Assembly: GCF_000176035.2 (NCBI RefSeq)
Contig: NC_015675.1
Location: forward strand, 6,328,001-6,392,000
Source of the DNA: Mesorhizobium opportunistum WSM2075
GTDB taxonomy: Bacteria; Pseudomonadota; Alphaproteobacteria; Rhizobiales; Rhizobiaceae
Reading direction: 5' to 3'
DNA: 64,000 nucleotides
The notes under the pieces are model-generated. The model was not told the DNA's origin, ran no database searches, and saw only the letters and a program-made list of their open reading frames with translations. Positions 28,963 to 37,910 of this stretch are shown one piece after another. A program made the translations under genes and the position numbers. Numbering within the stretch: the first letter of the stretch is position 1; the number at the start of each line of letters is the position of its first letter.

Positions 28963-30105
28963 TGCGCGTTAACGTCTATTGCGCCGGTGCAGAGCAAAAA
29001 GGCGGCGTCCCGGGAGGCCTGGTACGAGATCGACCTCGGCGCGATCAGGCACAATTACCGTCAGCTGCGTAGGCATCTTCCCCGGACAGTGAAGATTTTC
29101 GCCTGCTTAAAGCGCAATGCATATGGCTGTGGAGCGGGACCTGTCGCCCGCACACTGGCAACAGAGGGGGCTGACGGCTTTGCTGTCGCAACCTTGCCCG
29201 ATGCTATGGCCATCCGGGAAATGGGCATCGATCTCCCGGTTTTGCTTTATCCCGGTCCTCTACCGACATCGGCGAAAACAATTGAAGCGCTCGGACTCAC
29301 CGTTACCGTTTCCAGCCTCGATGAGCTGGAGTCCTGGCGCGCCGCCATGAGCGTCACCCGTATTTTCGTCAAGGCGGATCTCGGGTTCTTCAGGGCTGGG
29401 GCCACGCCGCAGGAGATAGGCCGGCTTCTCGCAGCCGCGCACGTCTGCAGCGACGTTGAAGTACAGGGGCTCTACGCCCATCTCAGCGAGCTGCCCACAT
29501 CAGTAACTTCGGATGCTAGCGAGCAATTTTCCCGCCTGCAGCGGATTCTACAGGATGCCGAGGCGTCCGGCACCCGTCCCCCGATCATTATGATGTCGAG
29601 TACTGCAGGTGTGCTTCGGCATCCCGCGATGGATCTCGATGCCGTCGATCCCGGGGCCCTGTTTATCGGTCTTCCCGAGACGGATCGACCCATGCGGGCC
29701 GTCACTCTGCGGCCGGCGCTCAAGGCCATTTCGACATGCCTCGTTTCCGTCAAGCGGATCGATGCTTCTCTCGGCCCTATACCAGACATACCCGGTTTTC
29801 GGTCGGGAATGACCATCGGCGTCCTAGGTATGGGATGGGGGGATGGCCTTCCGCGTCACGTGCCAGCCCAGGCCGAGGCGCTGGTGAGGGGGCAGCGCGC
29901 GCGCCTGCTCCCTCCCGCGCATCTCGAGCACCTGCGCATTGATCTGACGGACGTGCCTGATGCGAGATTTGGCGACCAAGTGCTCCTGCTCGGACAGCAA
30001 GCGCACCAGACCATCAGTCACGAGGAAGTCGCCGCTCAATGGGGCACAGACCTCATCGGTCTCTATGCCCAGCTCCGCGACCACATCCCGCGCGTCTATG
30101 TCTGA
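28963..30105 (+). CDS. Alanine-racemase-family PLP enzyme with altered catalytic site
   Basis: Fold-type III PLP protein of 380 residues. The N-terminal barrel carries the PLP lysine in CLKRNAYGCG (equivalent to KANAYGHG of alanine racemase). The C-terminal domain has GMGWGDGLPR in place of the usual GYADGxPR. The segment before it reads ASLGPIPD where racemases have SVGYGxT, so the second catalytic base (Tyr) appears to be missing. It may therefore act on another amino acid or catalyse another PLP reaction. It opens the second LysR-linked unit. I use the ATG at 28963; a frame start at 28915 coincides with the predicted transcription start. Confidence 0.8.
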   Translation, partial: CALTSIAPVQSKKAASREAWYEIDLGAIRHNYRQLRRHLPRTVKIFACLKRNAYGCGAGPVARTLATEGADGFAVATLPDAMAIREMGIDLPVLLYPGPLPTSAKTIEALGLTVTVSSLDELESWRAAMSVTRIFVKADLGFFRAGATPQEIGRLLAAAHVCSDVEVQGLYAHLSELPTSVTSDASEQFSRLQRILQDAEASGTRPPIIMMSSTAGVLRHPAMDLDAVDPGALFIGLPETDRPMRAVTLRPALKAISTCLVSVKRIDASLGPIPDIPGFRSGMTIGVLGMGWGDGLPRHVPAQAEALVRGQRARLLPPAHLEHLRIDLTDVPDARFGDQVLLLGQQAHQTISHEEVAAQWGTDLIGLYAQLRDHIPRVYV

Positions 30106-30134
30106 GACATTGGCGCAGAAATAGAGGAAACGAA

Positions 30135-30209
30135 ATGAAGGCGCCCAGAACAGTGCTGTTGCTCTCGCCCTTTCATGTTGTGCTCGGCAATACGGGCGCA
30201 CAGCAATGA
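30135..30209 (+). CDS. 24-residue leader peptide coupled to the ABC ATPase gene
   Basis: A short frame with a strong ribosome site (GAGGAAACGAA-ATG) encodes 24 residues beginning MKAPRTVLLLSPFH and ending GAQQ. Its TGA overlaps the ATG of the ATPase gene (ATGA). The ATPase start itself has no good ribosome site, so translating this peptide could be what delivers ribosomes to it. It has a hydrophobic centre and one Arg. It is not known to me. Confidence 0.5.
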   Translation: MKAPRTVLLLSPFHVVLGNTGAQQ

Positions 30210-31018
30210 CGGCCACGATCATGGCAATTCCTCGCCACGCGGTGACGGACACGGCCGCGGAGGCGATCCATGTCCAGGACTTGCACAAGAAATTTGGCGC
30301 CCTTCATGTGTTGAAGGGGGTCTCGCTATCTGCACGCGACGGCGATGTGGTGGCGATTATCGGGGGCAGCGGCTCCGGCAAATCCACTTTACTTCGCTGC
30401 ATCAACTGCCTGGAAAACCCCACCAGCGGCGTTATCAGGGTGAACGGCGAGGAAATACGTCTCAAGCCTGACGGAAATGGCAGCACCCTCCCGGCGGACC
30501 GAAAGCAGATTGAACGTGTACGTTCCCGGCTCGGCATGGTCTTTCAGAGCTTCAATCTCTGGACCCACATGACCTTGATCGAAAATGTGATCGAGGTTCC
30601 GGTCCATGTGCTTGGCGTCAAGCGTGAAATGGCGATCATCGAAGCCGAGAAACTGCTTGCAAGAGTGGGGCTTCTGGAAAAACGGCACGTATACCCGGCA
30701 TTTCTATCCGGCGGACAGCAGCAGCGCGGCGCGATCGCACGCGCTCTCGCGGTCCAGCCACGCGTCATGCTCTTTGACGAACCGACTTCATCACTCGATC
30801 CCGAACTCATCGGTGAGGTTCTGGGCGTAATCGGCGATTTGGCCCGCGAAGGTCGCACCATGATCCTGGTCACGCATGAAATGAAATTTGCCCGCGAGGT
30901 CGCGACCCGCGTGGTTTTTCTCCACGAGGGCCGCGTCGAGGAAGAAGGGTCACCAGACGCAATCTTCGGATCTCCGAAATCAGAGCGGCTTCAACAATTC
31001 ATCCGCAGAGTGGGCTAG
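30206..31018 (+). CDS. Amino-acid ABC transporter ATPase (HisP/NocP-like)
   Basis: ATP-binding subunit of a polar amino-acid uptake system, 270 residues. Walker A GGSGSGKST, signature LSGGQQQRGAIARAL, Walker B VMLFDEPTSSLDPE and the switch His in VTHEMKFA are all present. It groups with HisP/OccP/NocP, the ATPases for histidine, octopine and nopaline. The start ATG overlaps a tiny upstream ORF. It belongs with the binding protein and two permeases that follow. Confidence 0.93.
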   Translation: MTATIMAIPRHAVTDTAAEAIHVQDLHKKFGALHVLKGVSLSARDGDVVAIIGGSGSGKSTLLRCINCLENPTSGVIRVNGEEIRLKPDGNGSTLPADRKQIERVRSRLGMVFQSFNLWTHMTLIENVIEVPVHVLGVKREMAIIEAEKLLARVGLLEKRHVYPAFLSGGQQQRGAIARALAVQPRVMLFDEPTSSLDPELIGEVLGVIGDLAREGRTMILVTHEMKFAREVATRVVFLHEGRVEEEGSPDAIFGSPKSERLQQFIRRVG

Positions 31019-31062
31019 CGCCGGGAAAACAGAGTAAACCATCTGACTTATAGGGGAAAACA

Positions 31063-31845
31063 ATGAGAATACTTTCGAAACTGACGGCCGCAGCGGCAAT
31101 CTTCTGCGCATCTACTTTGATGGCGCAAGCTGAACAGGTGAAGGTCGGAATCGCGGCCGAGCCCTACCCTCCATTCTCGTCCCTGGACGCCTCTGGAAAA
31201 TGGGTCGGCTGGGAGATTGAGATCATCGATGCGATCTGCGCCGAGGCAAAACTCGATTGTGTCATCACTCCGGTCGCCTGGGACGGGATCATTCCTTCCC
31301 TAACTTCCAAGAAAATCGATGTCATCATGAGTTCGATGTCAATCACAGAGAAGCGCAAGAAGACGATCGATTTCTCCGACAAGTACTATAGCGATAACGG
31401 GTACACGATTGCCGGTCCCAAGGGCGTTACAATTGATCCTACCCCTGAGGGCCTCAAGGGCAGGATTCTCGGTATTCAGGTCTCCACCAATGCCGAGGTC
31501 TACGCCAGCAAGCATTTCAAAGACAGCTTGGCCGAGATGAAGACGTACCAGACACAGGATGAGGCCAACCAGGACTTGGTCGCCGGCAGGATCGACGCCA
31601 TTCTGGCTAGCCCGCTTACCATTGATCAATTCATGAAGACTGACCAGGGTAAGGCCTGTTGCGAGATAAAGGGCAAGGTTGCCAATGACCCCGAGATTTT
31701 CGCGCCGGGCGCGGGCGCGGGTCTGCGCAAGGGAGACACCATGCTCAAGGAAAAGATAAACGCCGCAATCAAGGGGATTCGCGCGAACGGGAAGTACAAC
31801 GAAATTACGAAAAAGTACTTCTCCTTCGACATTTACGGCGAATGA
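31063..31845 (+). CDS. Periplasmic binding protein for arginine/opine-type substrate
   Basis: Solute-binding protein of 260 residues of the HisJ/LAO/NocT class. It has a cleavable signal peptide (MRILSKLTAAAAIFCASTLMAQA) followed by the usual start of the mature chain, VKVGIAAEPYPPFSS. The substrate-carboxylate Arg lies in SMSITEKRKKTIDFSD, a hallmark of amino-acid binders. A ribosome site (AGGGGA) precedes the ATG. Because the enzymes downstream use arginine-like molecules, the ligand is probably arginine or a modified guanidino amino acid. Confidence 0.92.
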   Translation: MRILSKLTAAAAIFCASTLMAQAEQVKVGIAAEPYPPFSSLDASGKWVGWEIEIIDAICAEAKLDCVITPVAWDGIIPSLTSKKIDVIMSSMSITEKRKKTIDFSDKYYSDNGYTIAGPKGVTIDPTPEGLKGRILGIQVSTNAEVYASKHFKDSLAEMKTYQTQDEANQDLVAGRIDAILASPLTIDQFMKTDQGKACCEIKGKVANDPEIFAPGAGAGLRKGDTMLKEKINAAIKGIRANGKYNEITKKYFSFDIYGE

Positions 31846-31965
31846 AGAGGAAATTCTCCTATTACGTAGACCCTCGCAATACTTCTCCTGTTGAGTCGGA
31901 GGCAGGCGGCCTCCTTCGTCACGCACCAGTGAACGGCAGGCTCTTGGCGAGGGTCAATCCTCAAG

Positions 31966-32730
31966 GTGGAGGCGTTCTTGACCGATTCATTCTTTTTGTC
32001 GCTGGCGCAGACCAGCATGTTCGAGTTGCTTGCACCTACGCCGCCTGGCTGGGGTGGAAATCTGGTTCGCGGATTCATTAATTCAATTGGGATCGGTGTC
32101 GGCGCATTCGCCTTGGGATTGCTTATTGGCATCGGCGGTGCCTTTGGCAAGCTTTACGGCGGACCTGTGCGCCGCGACTTGCTTCAAGTCTACACCACCC
32201 TCATCCGCGCGGTACCGGAACTTGTGCTAATTCTGCTTATCTATTTCGCAGTTCCGGACCTGATCAACCGCCTCCTCGATACTCTCGGTTACGGACGGAT
32301 CGACGTCAGCGGGCCGATGGCAGGCATCGTTGCGCTCGGCTTCGTACAGGGCGCGTACGCAACGGAGGTGCTGCGCGGCGCGATCCTCGCGGTGCCGCAA
32401 GGCCAAATCGAGGCCGGACGAGCCTTTGGTATGAACCCAACGATGCTGATGCGACGCATTACTATGCCGGCGATGCTGCCCTTCGCGATCCCGGGTCTCG
32501 CAAATCTCTGGCTGGTTGCATTCAAAGGCACAGCACTTCTGGCCGTTGTGGGCTTCAATGAACTGACTCTGGAAACACGACAGGCTGCGGGCACCACAAA
32601 AGCCTATTTCACCTTCTTCATGGCCGCTGGCGTGCTTTATCTACTGCTCACTTTGATCTCCAACGTCCTCATCGGACGGGTCGAGCATTGGGCAAGGCGC
32701 GGCCGGCAGCCGATAGCGGAGAGCCGCTGA
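31966..32730 (+). CDS. ABC transporter permease (HisQ/NocQ-like)
   Basis: First inner-membrane permease of the amino-acid importer, 254 residues, with about five membrane segments and the EAA loop EVLRGAILAVPQGQIEAGRA. The frame begins with GTG at 31966, but the TTG at 31978 has a better spaced ribosome site (GGTGGAGG). It overlaps the next permease by a TGATG junction. Confidence 0.92.
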   Translation: MEAFLTDSFFLSLAQTSMFELLAPTPPGWGGNLVRGFINSIGIGVGAFALGLLIGIGGAFGKLYGGPVRRDLLQVYTTLIRAVPELVLILLIYFAVPDLINRLLDTLGYGRIDVSGPMAGIVALGFVQGAYATEVLRGAILAVPQGQIEAGRAFGMNPTMLMRRITMPAMLPFAIPGLANLWLVAFKGTALLAVVGFNELTLETRQAAGTTKAYFTFFMAAGVLYLLLTLISNVLIGRVEHWARRGRQPIAESR

Positions 32731-33536
32731 TGGCCTATTTCACGACTGTTGCGGCAAACTGCCGCCCATTCGCACGGTTGGACCCACACCGCGTCGTATT
32801 GATCGTAATCGGCCTTGTCTTGATCACCGCAGCAGCCGTCTTCATGCGTTGGGACTGGTTGGCCGACTACTACATGCTTGCGATTGCTGGTTTATGGCGT
32901 TCGATCTGGATCCTCATCGTGACCTGCGTCTTCGGCTTCGTTCTGGCATTGCCACTTGGGCTCGCTCAAGTAGTGGGCCCTAGTTGGCTCAGTCTTCCAG
33001 CGAAAGCTTTCTGCACCGTCATTCGAGGCACACCGTTGCTTCTGCAAATTTGGCTGCTCTATTACGGGCTTGGCTCGCTCTTCCCGCAATATCCATGGAT
33101 TCGCGAATCCGATATCTGGCCTCTCGTTCGCCAGGCGTGGCCATACGCTGTACTGGCTCTAACGCTGTCCTTCGCAGGCTATGTAGGCGAGGTTATGCGC
33201 GGTGCTTTTGCCGGCGTGCCGAGCGGCCAGCTCGAGGCGGGACGCGCTTTCGGTATGAACCGCTGGAAGCTTTTTCGCAGGGTCTGGTTGCCGCAGGCAA
33301 TCCACAAGGCGTTGCCCACGTTGGCTGGTGAAACAGTAATGCAACTCAAATCGACACCGCTCGTCGCTACTATCACGGTTGTCGACCTTTATGCAGTTTC
33401 AGCTCGCGTTCGCCAGGATACATTGGTGATATACGAGCCATTGCTTCTGCTTGCATTGACATACATGGTTCTCACGGGATTGCTCGTATGGATTTTCAGC
33501 CGTATCGAGGCTCGCATCCCGGTTCGAGTGGGGTGA
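32730..33536 (+). CDS. ABC transporter permease (HisM/NocM-like)
   Basis: Second permease of the importer, 268 residues, beginning MAYFTTVAANCRPFARL. The EAA loop is EVMRGAFAGVPSGQLEAGRA, and about five membrane segments are present. The ATG at 32730 overlaps the stop of the preceding permease, so the two subunits are produced together. The frame is open slightly further upstream (32688), but that part overlaps the neighbour and does not fit the family. Confidence 0.92.
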   Translation: MAYFTTVAANCRPFARLDPHRVVLIVIGLVLITAAAVFMRWDWLADYYMLAIAGLWRSIWILIVTCVFGFVLALPLGLAQVVGPSWLSLPAKAFCTVIRGTPLLLQIWLLYYGLGSLFPQYPWIRESDIWPLVRQAWPYAVLALTLSFAGYVGEVMRGAFAGVPSGQLEAGRAFGMNRWKLFRRVWLPQAIHKALPTLAGETVMQLKSTPLVATITVVDLYAVSARVRQDTLVIYEPLLLLALTYMVLTGLLVWIFSRIEARIPVRVG

Positions 33537-33580
33537 CGCGCCGAACCAGCGCGCTGCCAGCAGCAATAGGGAGCGGCGAC

Positions 33581-34501
33581 ATGCTGTGTAGGATCGTTGG
33601 CGCGCCGGTCCAGGACGGGGCCGGACGCATGGGCTGTGATATGGGACCGAGCGCTTTGCGCGCCGCGGGACTCGCGCAGGCGCTGACGGAACTCGGCCAT
33701 GAAGTGGAGGACGCAGGGGCGGTCGCGCCCGGACCGCTTCCGCCCGTGGCGCATGAGAACCTCGGCCTGAAGGCGCTGCCGCAGGTCTCGGCGTGGACCG
33801 GAGCGATCGCCGAAGCTGCCTATGCGGCGAGCCGGGAAGCAATGCCGATCTTTCTCGGCGGCGATCACAGTATCTCTGCCGGCACGCTGTCCGGAGTTGC
33901 CCGTCGTGCCAAGGAGTTGGGCCGGCCGCTCTTCGTGCTTTGGCTGGATGCCCACCCGGACTTTCACACGCTCGACACTACGGTCAGCGGCAACTTGCAC
34001 GGCGTCCCGCTCGCCTACGCCAGCGGGCAAAAAGGCTTTCACGGCTATTTCCCAGACCTGCCAGCTGCGGTCGATCCGGCGCGCATCTGCACGCTTGGTG
34101 TCCGCAGCGTCGATCCGGCCGAGCGTGAGGCGCTGAAACTCGCCGGGGTGACAGTCCACGACATGCGCATGATCGATGAGCACGGGATCGCTCCTCTGCT
34201 ACGCGCTTTTCTCCAGCGCATCCTGGCTGAGGACGGCATGCTTCATGTCAGCCTGGACGTCGATTTCCTAGACCCGTCAATCGCCCCGGCCGTGGGCACG
34301 ACCGTGCCGGGCGGGGCGACCTTCCGCGAGGCGCATCTGGTGATGGAGATGCTGCACGATTCCGGCCTCGTCACCAGCCTCGATCTCGTCGAGCTCAACC
34401 CCTTCCTCGACGAGCGCGGCCGCACCGCGATCCTGATGGTCGACCTCACCGCCAGTCTAATGGGCCGCCGCATCATGGACCGCCCGACAAGGAACCACTG
34501 A
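33581..34501 (+). CDS. Arginase
   Basis: Manganese ureohydrolase turning arginine into ornithine and urea, 306 residues. The metal ligands are visible: GGDHS (His96), DAHPDFH (Asp123, His125, Asp127) and SLDVDFLDP; the C-terminal [15 protein letters not shown] is also typical. The ATG at 33581 has GGGAG eight bases upstream. Ornithine cyclodeaminase follows after three bases, giving the arginine to ornithine to proline route seen in the noc region of Agrobacterium. Since canavanine is also an arginase substrate in other organisms, the true substrate could be a guanidino analogue. Confidence 0.92.
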   Translation: MLCRIVGAPVQDGAGRMGCDMGPSALRAAGLAQALTELGHEVEDAGAVAPGPLPPVAHENLGLKALPQVSAWTGAIAEAAYAASREAMPIFLGGDHSISAGTLSGVARRAKELGRPLFVLWLDAHPDFHTLDTTVSGNLHGVPLAYASGQKGFHGYFPDLPAAVDPARICTLGVRSVDPAEREALKLAGVTVHDMRMIDEHGIAPLLRAFLQRILAEDGMLHVSLDVDFLDPSIAPAVGTTVPGGATFREAHLVMEMLHDSGLVTSLDLVELNPFLDERGRTAILMVDLTASLMGRRIMDRPTRNH

Positions 34502-34504
34502 ACC

Positions 34505-35578
34505 ATGCCCGAGAAGCTAAACATCGTTCCCTTCGTGAGCGTGGACAATATGATGAAGCTGGTTCTGACGATCGGCGTGGAGCGCTTCCTGACCGACCTC
34601 GCCGGCTATATCGAGGAAGACTTCGGCCGCTGGGAGCTGTTCGACAAGACGCCGCGAGTGGCGTCCCACAGCGTGGACGGCGTCATCGAGCTGATGCCGA
34701 CGAGCGACGGCGAAACCTACGGCTTCAAATATGTCAACGGCCATCCCAAGAACACGCGCTCCGGCCGCCAGACCGTCACCGCCTTCGGCGTTCTGGCAGA
34801 TGTCGGAAGCGGCTATCCAATGCTGCTCACGGAGATGACCATCCTCACCGCGCTCCGCACCGCGGCCATGTCGGCGGTCGCGGCGAAGCATCTCGCGCCG
34901 AAGGGCGTTCGCACCATGGCGATCATCGGCAACGGCGCACAGTCCGAGTTCCAGGCGATCGCCTTCAAGGCCATCGTCGGCGTCGATCGACTGCGCCTCT
35001 ACGACGTCGATCCTGCCGCAACGCGCCGCTGCGCGAAGAACCTCGCCGGCATCGGCCTGGACATCGCCGCCTGCGCCTCCTCGCAGGAGGCCGTGGAAGG
35101 CGCCGATATCATTACCACCGTCACCGCCGACAAGCAGTGTGCCACCATCCTTACCGACAACATGGTTGGCCCCGGCGTCCACATCAACGCGGTCGGCGGC
35201 GACTGTCCAGGCAAGACCGAGCTGCACCGCGACATTCTTCTGCGCTCCGACATCTTCGTGGAATACGCCCCACAGACCCGCATCGAAGGCGAAATCCAAC
35301 AGCTCGCGCCCGAGCACTTGGTGGTCGAGCTCTGGCAGGTGATCGCCGGCAACGCGCCCGGCCGCCGCGACGAGCGCCAAATCACTTTGTTCGATTCCGT
35401 GGGCTTCGCGATCGAGGATTTTTCGGCCCTGCGCTATGTGCGCGACCGCCTCAAGGACACCGGACTCTACGAAGAACTCGATCTCCTCGCCGACCCGGAT
35501 GAACCCCGCGACTTGTACGGCATGATCCTGCGCGCCGCCCAACCGGCTCCAGTGCGGCTGAGCGGTGCATTGGGATGA
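34505..35578 (+). CDS. ocd: Ornithine cyclodeaminase
   Basis: NAD-dependent enzyme converting ornithine to proline and ammonia. The 357 residues carry the mu-crystallin/OCD signatures: substrate-binding [12 protein letters not shown], the dinucleotide-binding Rossmann motif [14 protein letters not shown], and [14 protein letters not shown] with the Asp that acts in catalysis. The length matches Agrobacterium Ocd. It starts three bases after arginase and overlaps ctlX at its end (ATGA), so it is in the middle of the operon. Confidence 0.93.
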   Translation: MPEKLNIVPFVSVDNMMKLVLTIGVERFLTDLAGYIEEDFGRWELFDKTPRVASHSVDGVIELMPTSDGETYGFKYVNGHPKNTRSGRQTVTAFGVLADVGSGYPMLLTEMTILTALRTAAMSAVAAKHLAPKGVRTMAIIGNGAQSEFQAIAFKAIVGVDRLRLYDVDPAATRRCAKNLAGIGLDIAACASSQEAVEGADIITTVTADKQCATILTDNMVGPGVHINAVGGDCPGKTELHRDILLRSDIFVEYAPQTRIEGEIQQLAPEHLVVELWQVIAGNAPGRRDERQITLFDSVGFAIEDFSALRYVRDRLKDTGLYEELDLLADPDEPRDLYGMILRAAQPAPVRLSGALG

Positions 35579-36561
35579 GCAAAGTATCCATGCAGGCGCC
35601 GAGGGCCGTCGTGATGATCCGTCCTCATCACTTCACGCCGAATCCGGTCACTGCGGCAGACAATACGTTCCAGGTGCGCGATGAAAAGCGGAAGCCGGAT
35701 GATCTGGTCGCTCTGGCATATCAAGAAGCCACGCGTATGGCCGATGGCCTCGCTGAGGCCGGGATCACTGTCCACCTCTATGAGGATGAATCGGCCGCAA
35801 CACCCGACTCCGTCTTTCCGAACAACTGGTTTTCGACCCATTCTGGCGGGCATGTCGCGATCTATCCGATGTACTCGGAGAATCGAAGGCAAGAGCGCCG
35901 GACCGACATCATCGAGATGCTCAAGGCTGAGTACCGGGTTCAGGATGTCATCGATTATTCCGGCCTCGAGAAAGACGGGGTCTTCCTCGAAGGGACCGGT
36001 GCGATGGTGCTCGACCACATTGCCCGTGTCGCCTACGTGGTGCGTTCCAACAGGGCCAACGAGGTTGCGCTCGAACGGTTCTGCACGCACTTCAATTTCG
36101 AGCCAATGATCTTTGACGCAGTCGATCGCAGCGGCAAGGCAATCTATCACACCAATGTCCTGATGTGCGTCGGCACCGATTTCGCGTTGTTAGGGGCGCA
36201 GTCGATCCCTGATCCCTGGCGGCGGCGGGAAGTCGTCGCGAGGTTGGAGGAAACCGGTCGTCAGATCGTGGAGCTTTCGATCGAGCAGATCGAAGACTTC
36301 GCCGGCAATGCCATTGAACTGGAGGGCACGGATGGTCGCATTGTTGCCATTTCCGGGCGAGCACACGCGGCGCTGCAGGCGGAGCAGATATCGGCAATCG
36401 AGCAGTCCGCGCGACTATTGCCGTTCGATGTCTCGACAATCGAACTCGCGGGTGGATCGGTCCGGTGCATGCTTGCAGGGATTCACCTGTCGAGGCGCAG
36501 GGCGCAGCCCGCACAGACGCCATTCACCGCCCAAGCAAGCCGCACAGCGAAACACTACTGA
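35575..36561 (+). CDS. ctlX: CtlX-type citrulline/guanidino hydrolase
   Basis: Member of the guanidino-group modifying superfamily (arginine deiminase/amidinotransferase fold), 328 residues, most like CtlX, annotated as a citrulline-utilisation hydrolase. Key segments: SVFPNNWFSTHSGG (substrate loop), LEGTGAMVLDH, His in IYHTNVLMCVGTD, and the nucleophilic Cys in ELAGGSVRCMLAGIHL. It overlaps ocd by ATGA. In this operon it could degrade citrulline released by the DDAH that follows, or act directly on an arginine derivative. Confidence 0.85.
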   Translation: MSKVSMQAPRAVVMIRPHHFTPNPVTAADNTFQVRDEKRKPDDLVALAYQEATRMADGLAEAGITVHLYEDESAATPDSVFPNNWFSTHSGGHVAIYPMYSENRRQERRTDIIEMLKAEYRVQDVIDYSGLEKDGVFLEGTGAMVLDHIARVAYVVRSNRANEVALERFCTHFNFEPMIFDAVDRSGKAIYHTNVLMCVGTDFALLGAQSIPDPWRRREVVARLEETGRQIVELSIEQIEDFAGNAIELEGTDGRIVAISGRAHAALQAEQISAIEQSARLLPFDVSTIELAGGSVRCMLAGIHLSRRRAQPAQTPFTAQASRTAKHY

Positions 36562-36576
36562 CAAATAGGATTGGAA

Positions 36577-37380
36577 ATGTCGCAAACCAGATCGGTCTAT
36601 CAGTTCAACTCCGCAATCGTTCGCGAACCCTCGATCTCGGTCGTCAACGGCCTACGCGCCGATGATCGGGGAGGTCCTACCTATGAAGGCGTCAAGGGCG
36701 AGCACGACGCATACGTTGCGTCCTTGCGGCATGCAGGTGTCGAAGTGAGCGTCCTGCCGTCTCTTGAGGCCTTTCCAGACTCTTTGTTTGTCGAAGACCC
36801 GGCGCTCGTTTTCACCGGGGGCGCCATCCTGCTCCGTCCCGGCGCGCCAAGCCGGGTCGCCGAGACCGCGGAGCTCGCGCCGATCCTGCGCGATATGTTC
36901 GACACCGTGCTAGAACTCCCTACCCCGGGACAAGCCGACGGCGGGGATATCATGTACACCCCAAATAGCGTCCTGATAGGCCTGTCCGATCGCACCGACA
37001 AGGCCGGGGCAGAGGCCCTTGTCTCCTGTATCGAGCAACTCGGCGGGAAGGCCCAGATTGCCGAGACTCCGAAAGGCGTTCTGCATTTCAAGACGGCCTC
37101 CTCGCTGCTCGACGATGAAACCGTGATTTCGACCGCTGCCCTCGCGAAGGCTTCCGTATTCAAGGAATTCCGCCAGTTCATCGTCCCGGAAGGCGAAGAG
37201 CCTGCGGCGAACGTGCTGCGCGTCAACGACATCGTCATGGTCAGCGCGGGCTACCCGCGCACGATTGAGATGCTCGAAAAGGCGAATTACAAGGTCGTGC
37301 CTCTGAAGACCGCCGAGATCGAGAGGATCGATGCCGGGCTCTCCTGTATGTCGCTGCGCTGGTACCGGGACTGCAGGTAG
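36577..37380 (+). CDS. DDAH-like dimethylarginine dimethylaminohydrolase
   Basis: 267-residue hydrolase of the guanidino-modifying superfamily, similar to DDAH, which converts N-methylated arginines to citrulline plus methylamine or dimethylamine. Motifs: PDSLFVEDPALVFTGGAIL, GQADGGDIMYT, His in VLHFKTASSLLDDE, and the nucleophilic Cys in AGLSCMSLRW close to the C-terminus. The ATG at 36577 is used; a TTG two codons upstream is possible. It is the last gene of the operon. Its presence beside a PRMT7-like methyltransferase gene suggests that methylated arginine is made or used here. Confidence 0.85.
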   Translation: MSQTRSVYQFNSAIVREPSISVVNGLRADDRGGPTYEGVKGEHDAYVASLRHAGVEVSVLPSLEAFPDSLFVEDPALVFTGGAILLRPGAPSRVAETAELAPILRDMFDTVLELPTPGQADGGDIMYTPNSVLIGLSDRTDKAGAEALVSCIEQLGGKAQIAETPKGVLHFKTASSLLDDETVISTAALAKASVFKEFRQFIVPEGEEPAANVLRVNDIVMVSAGYPRTIEMLEKANYKVVPLKTAEIERIDAGLSCMSLRWYRDCR

Positions 37381-37632
37381 GTCATTCAAACCCCCCTTGT
37401 TGCCGCCCCAGACGTCCAGACGACAAACAGAACTCGTGCTTTCCCCTCGATCGTGATTGTCGCGCCGCCACGCTTTCTCTCCGGGTAAAGCGACGACGGA
37501 CTTATGTTAGAAACCGTATTTTACCCAGAGAATTGTCGATCTCATGTCGGCTCGTCGCATCGCCGACCTCCTATTCCGCGACACGCTGGAGCTTGAGGCG
37601 ACCACCAGCTGTAAGACAGCGAAAGATGACCG

Positions 37633-37648
37633 TGTCGTGGATTCGACA
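37633..37648 (+). promoter_or_regulatory. NifA upstream activator site
   Basis: TGTCGTGGATTCGACA fits the NifA consensus TGT-N10-ACA exactly. It lies 107 bases upstream of a -24/-12 element, the usual working distance. Confidence 0.75.
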
Positions 37649-37755
37649 AATCGGCACTGAGTTCAGGTACCCGGCGCATTCCGAAAAACGAGATCAGAGC
37701 ACTCTCTTGCAGGCGACGGAAATGGCAGGTGGAGGTCTTTAGCGCTTGCGTGCCT

Positions 37756-37771
37756 TGGCACCATTCTTGCT
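37756..37771 (+). promoter_or_regulatory. Sigma54 (-24/-12) promoter of the PRMT-like gene
   Basis: TGGCACCATTCTTGCT matches the RpoN consensus TGGCAC-N5-TTGCW at every position. Transcription should start near 37782 and read into the methyltransferase gene at 37911. Confidence 0.82.
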
Positions 37772-37910
37772 GCCTCCCCTTCGCGAACCGCAACACTCAT
37801 TCGTTCGTCTCAGAGGCTGACAGGGAGCCCTACAAACCGCGCGACGTCGTCGATCGCCGTCCGCGATGAGTGGCTTATTCACCCGCCACAGGGGTTCAGA
37901 AGGGTATTAA

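Larger units (their letters stand above)
37381..37910. other. Regulatory gap before the PRMT-like gene
   Basis: A 530-base stretch with no gene. It holds a near-perfect 12-bp inverted repeat (37478-37489 and 37520-37531, arms TCTCCGGGTAAA/TTTACCCAGAGA, 30-base spacer), a NifA site at 37633 and a sigma54 promoter at 37756, listed separately. Confidence 0.6.
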
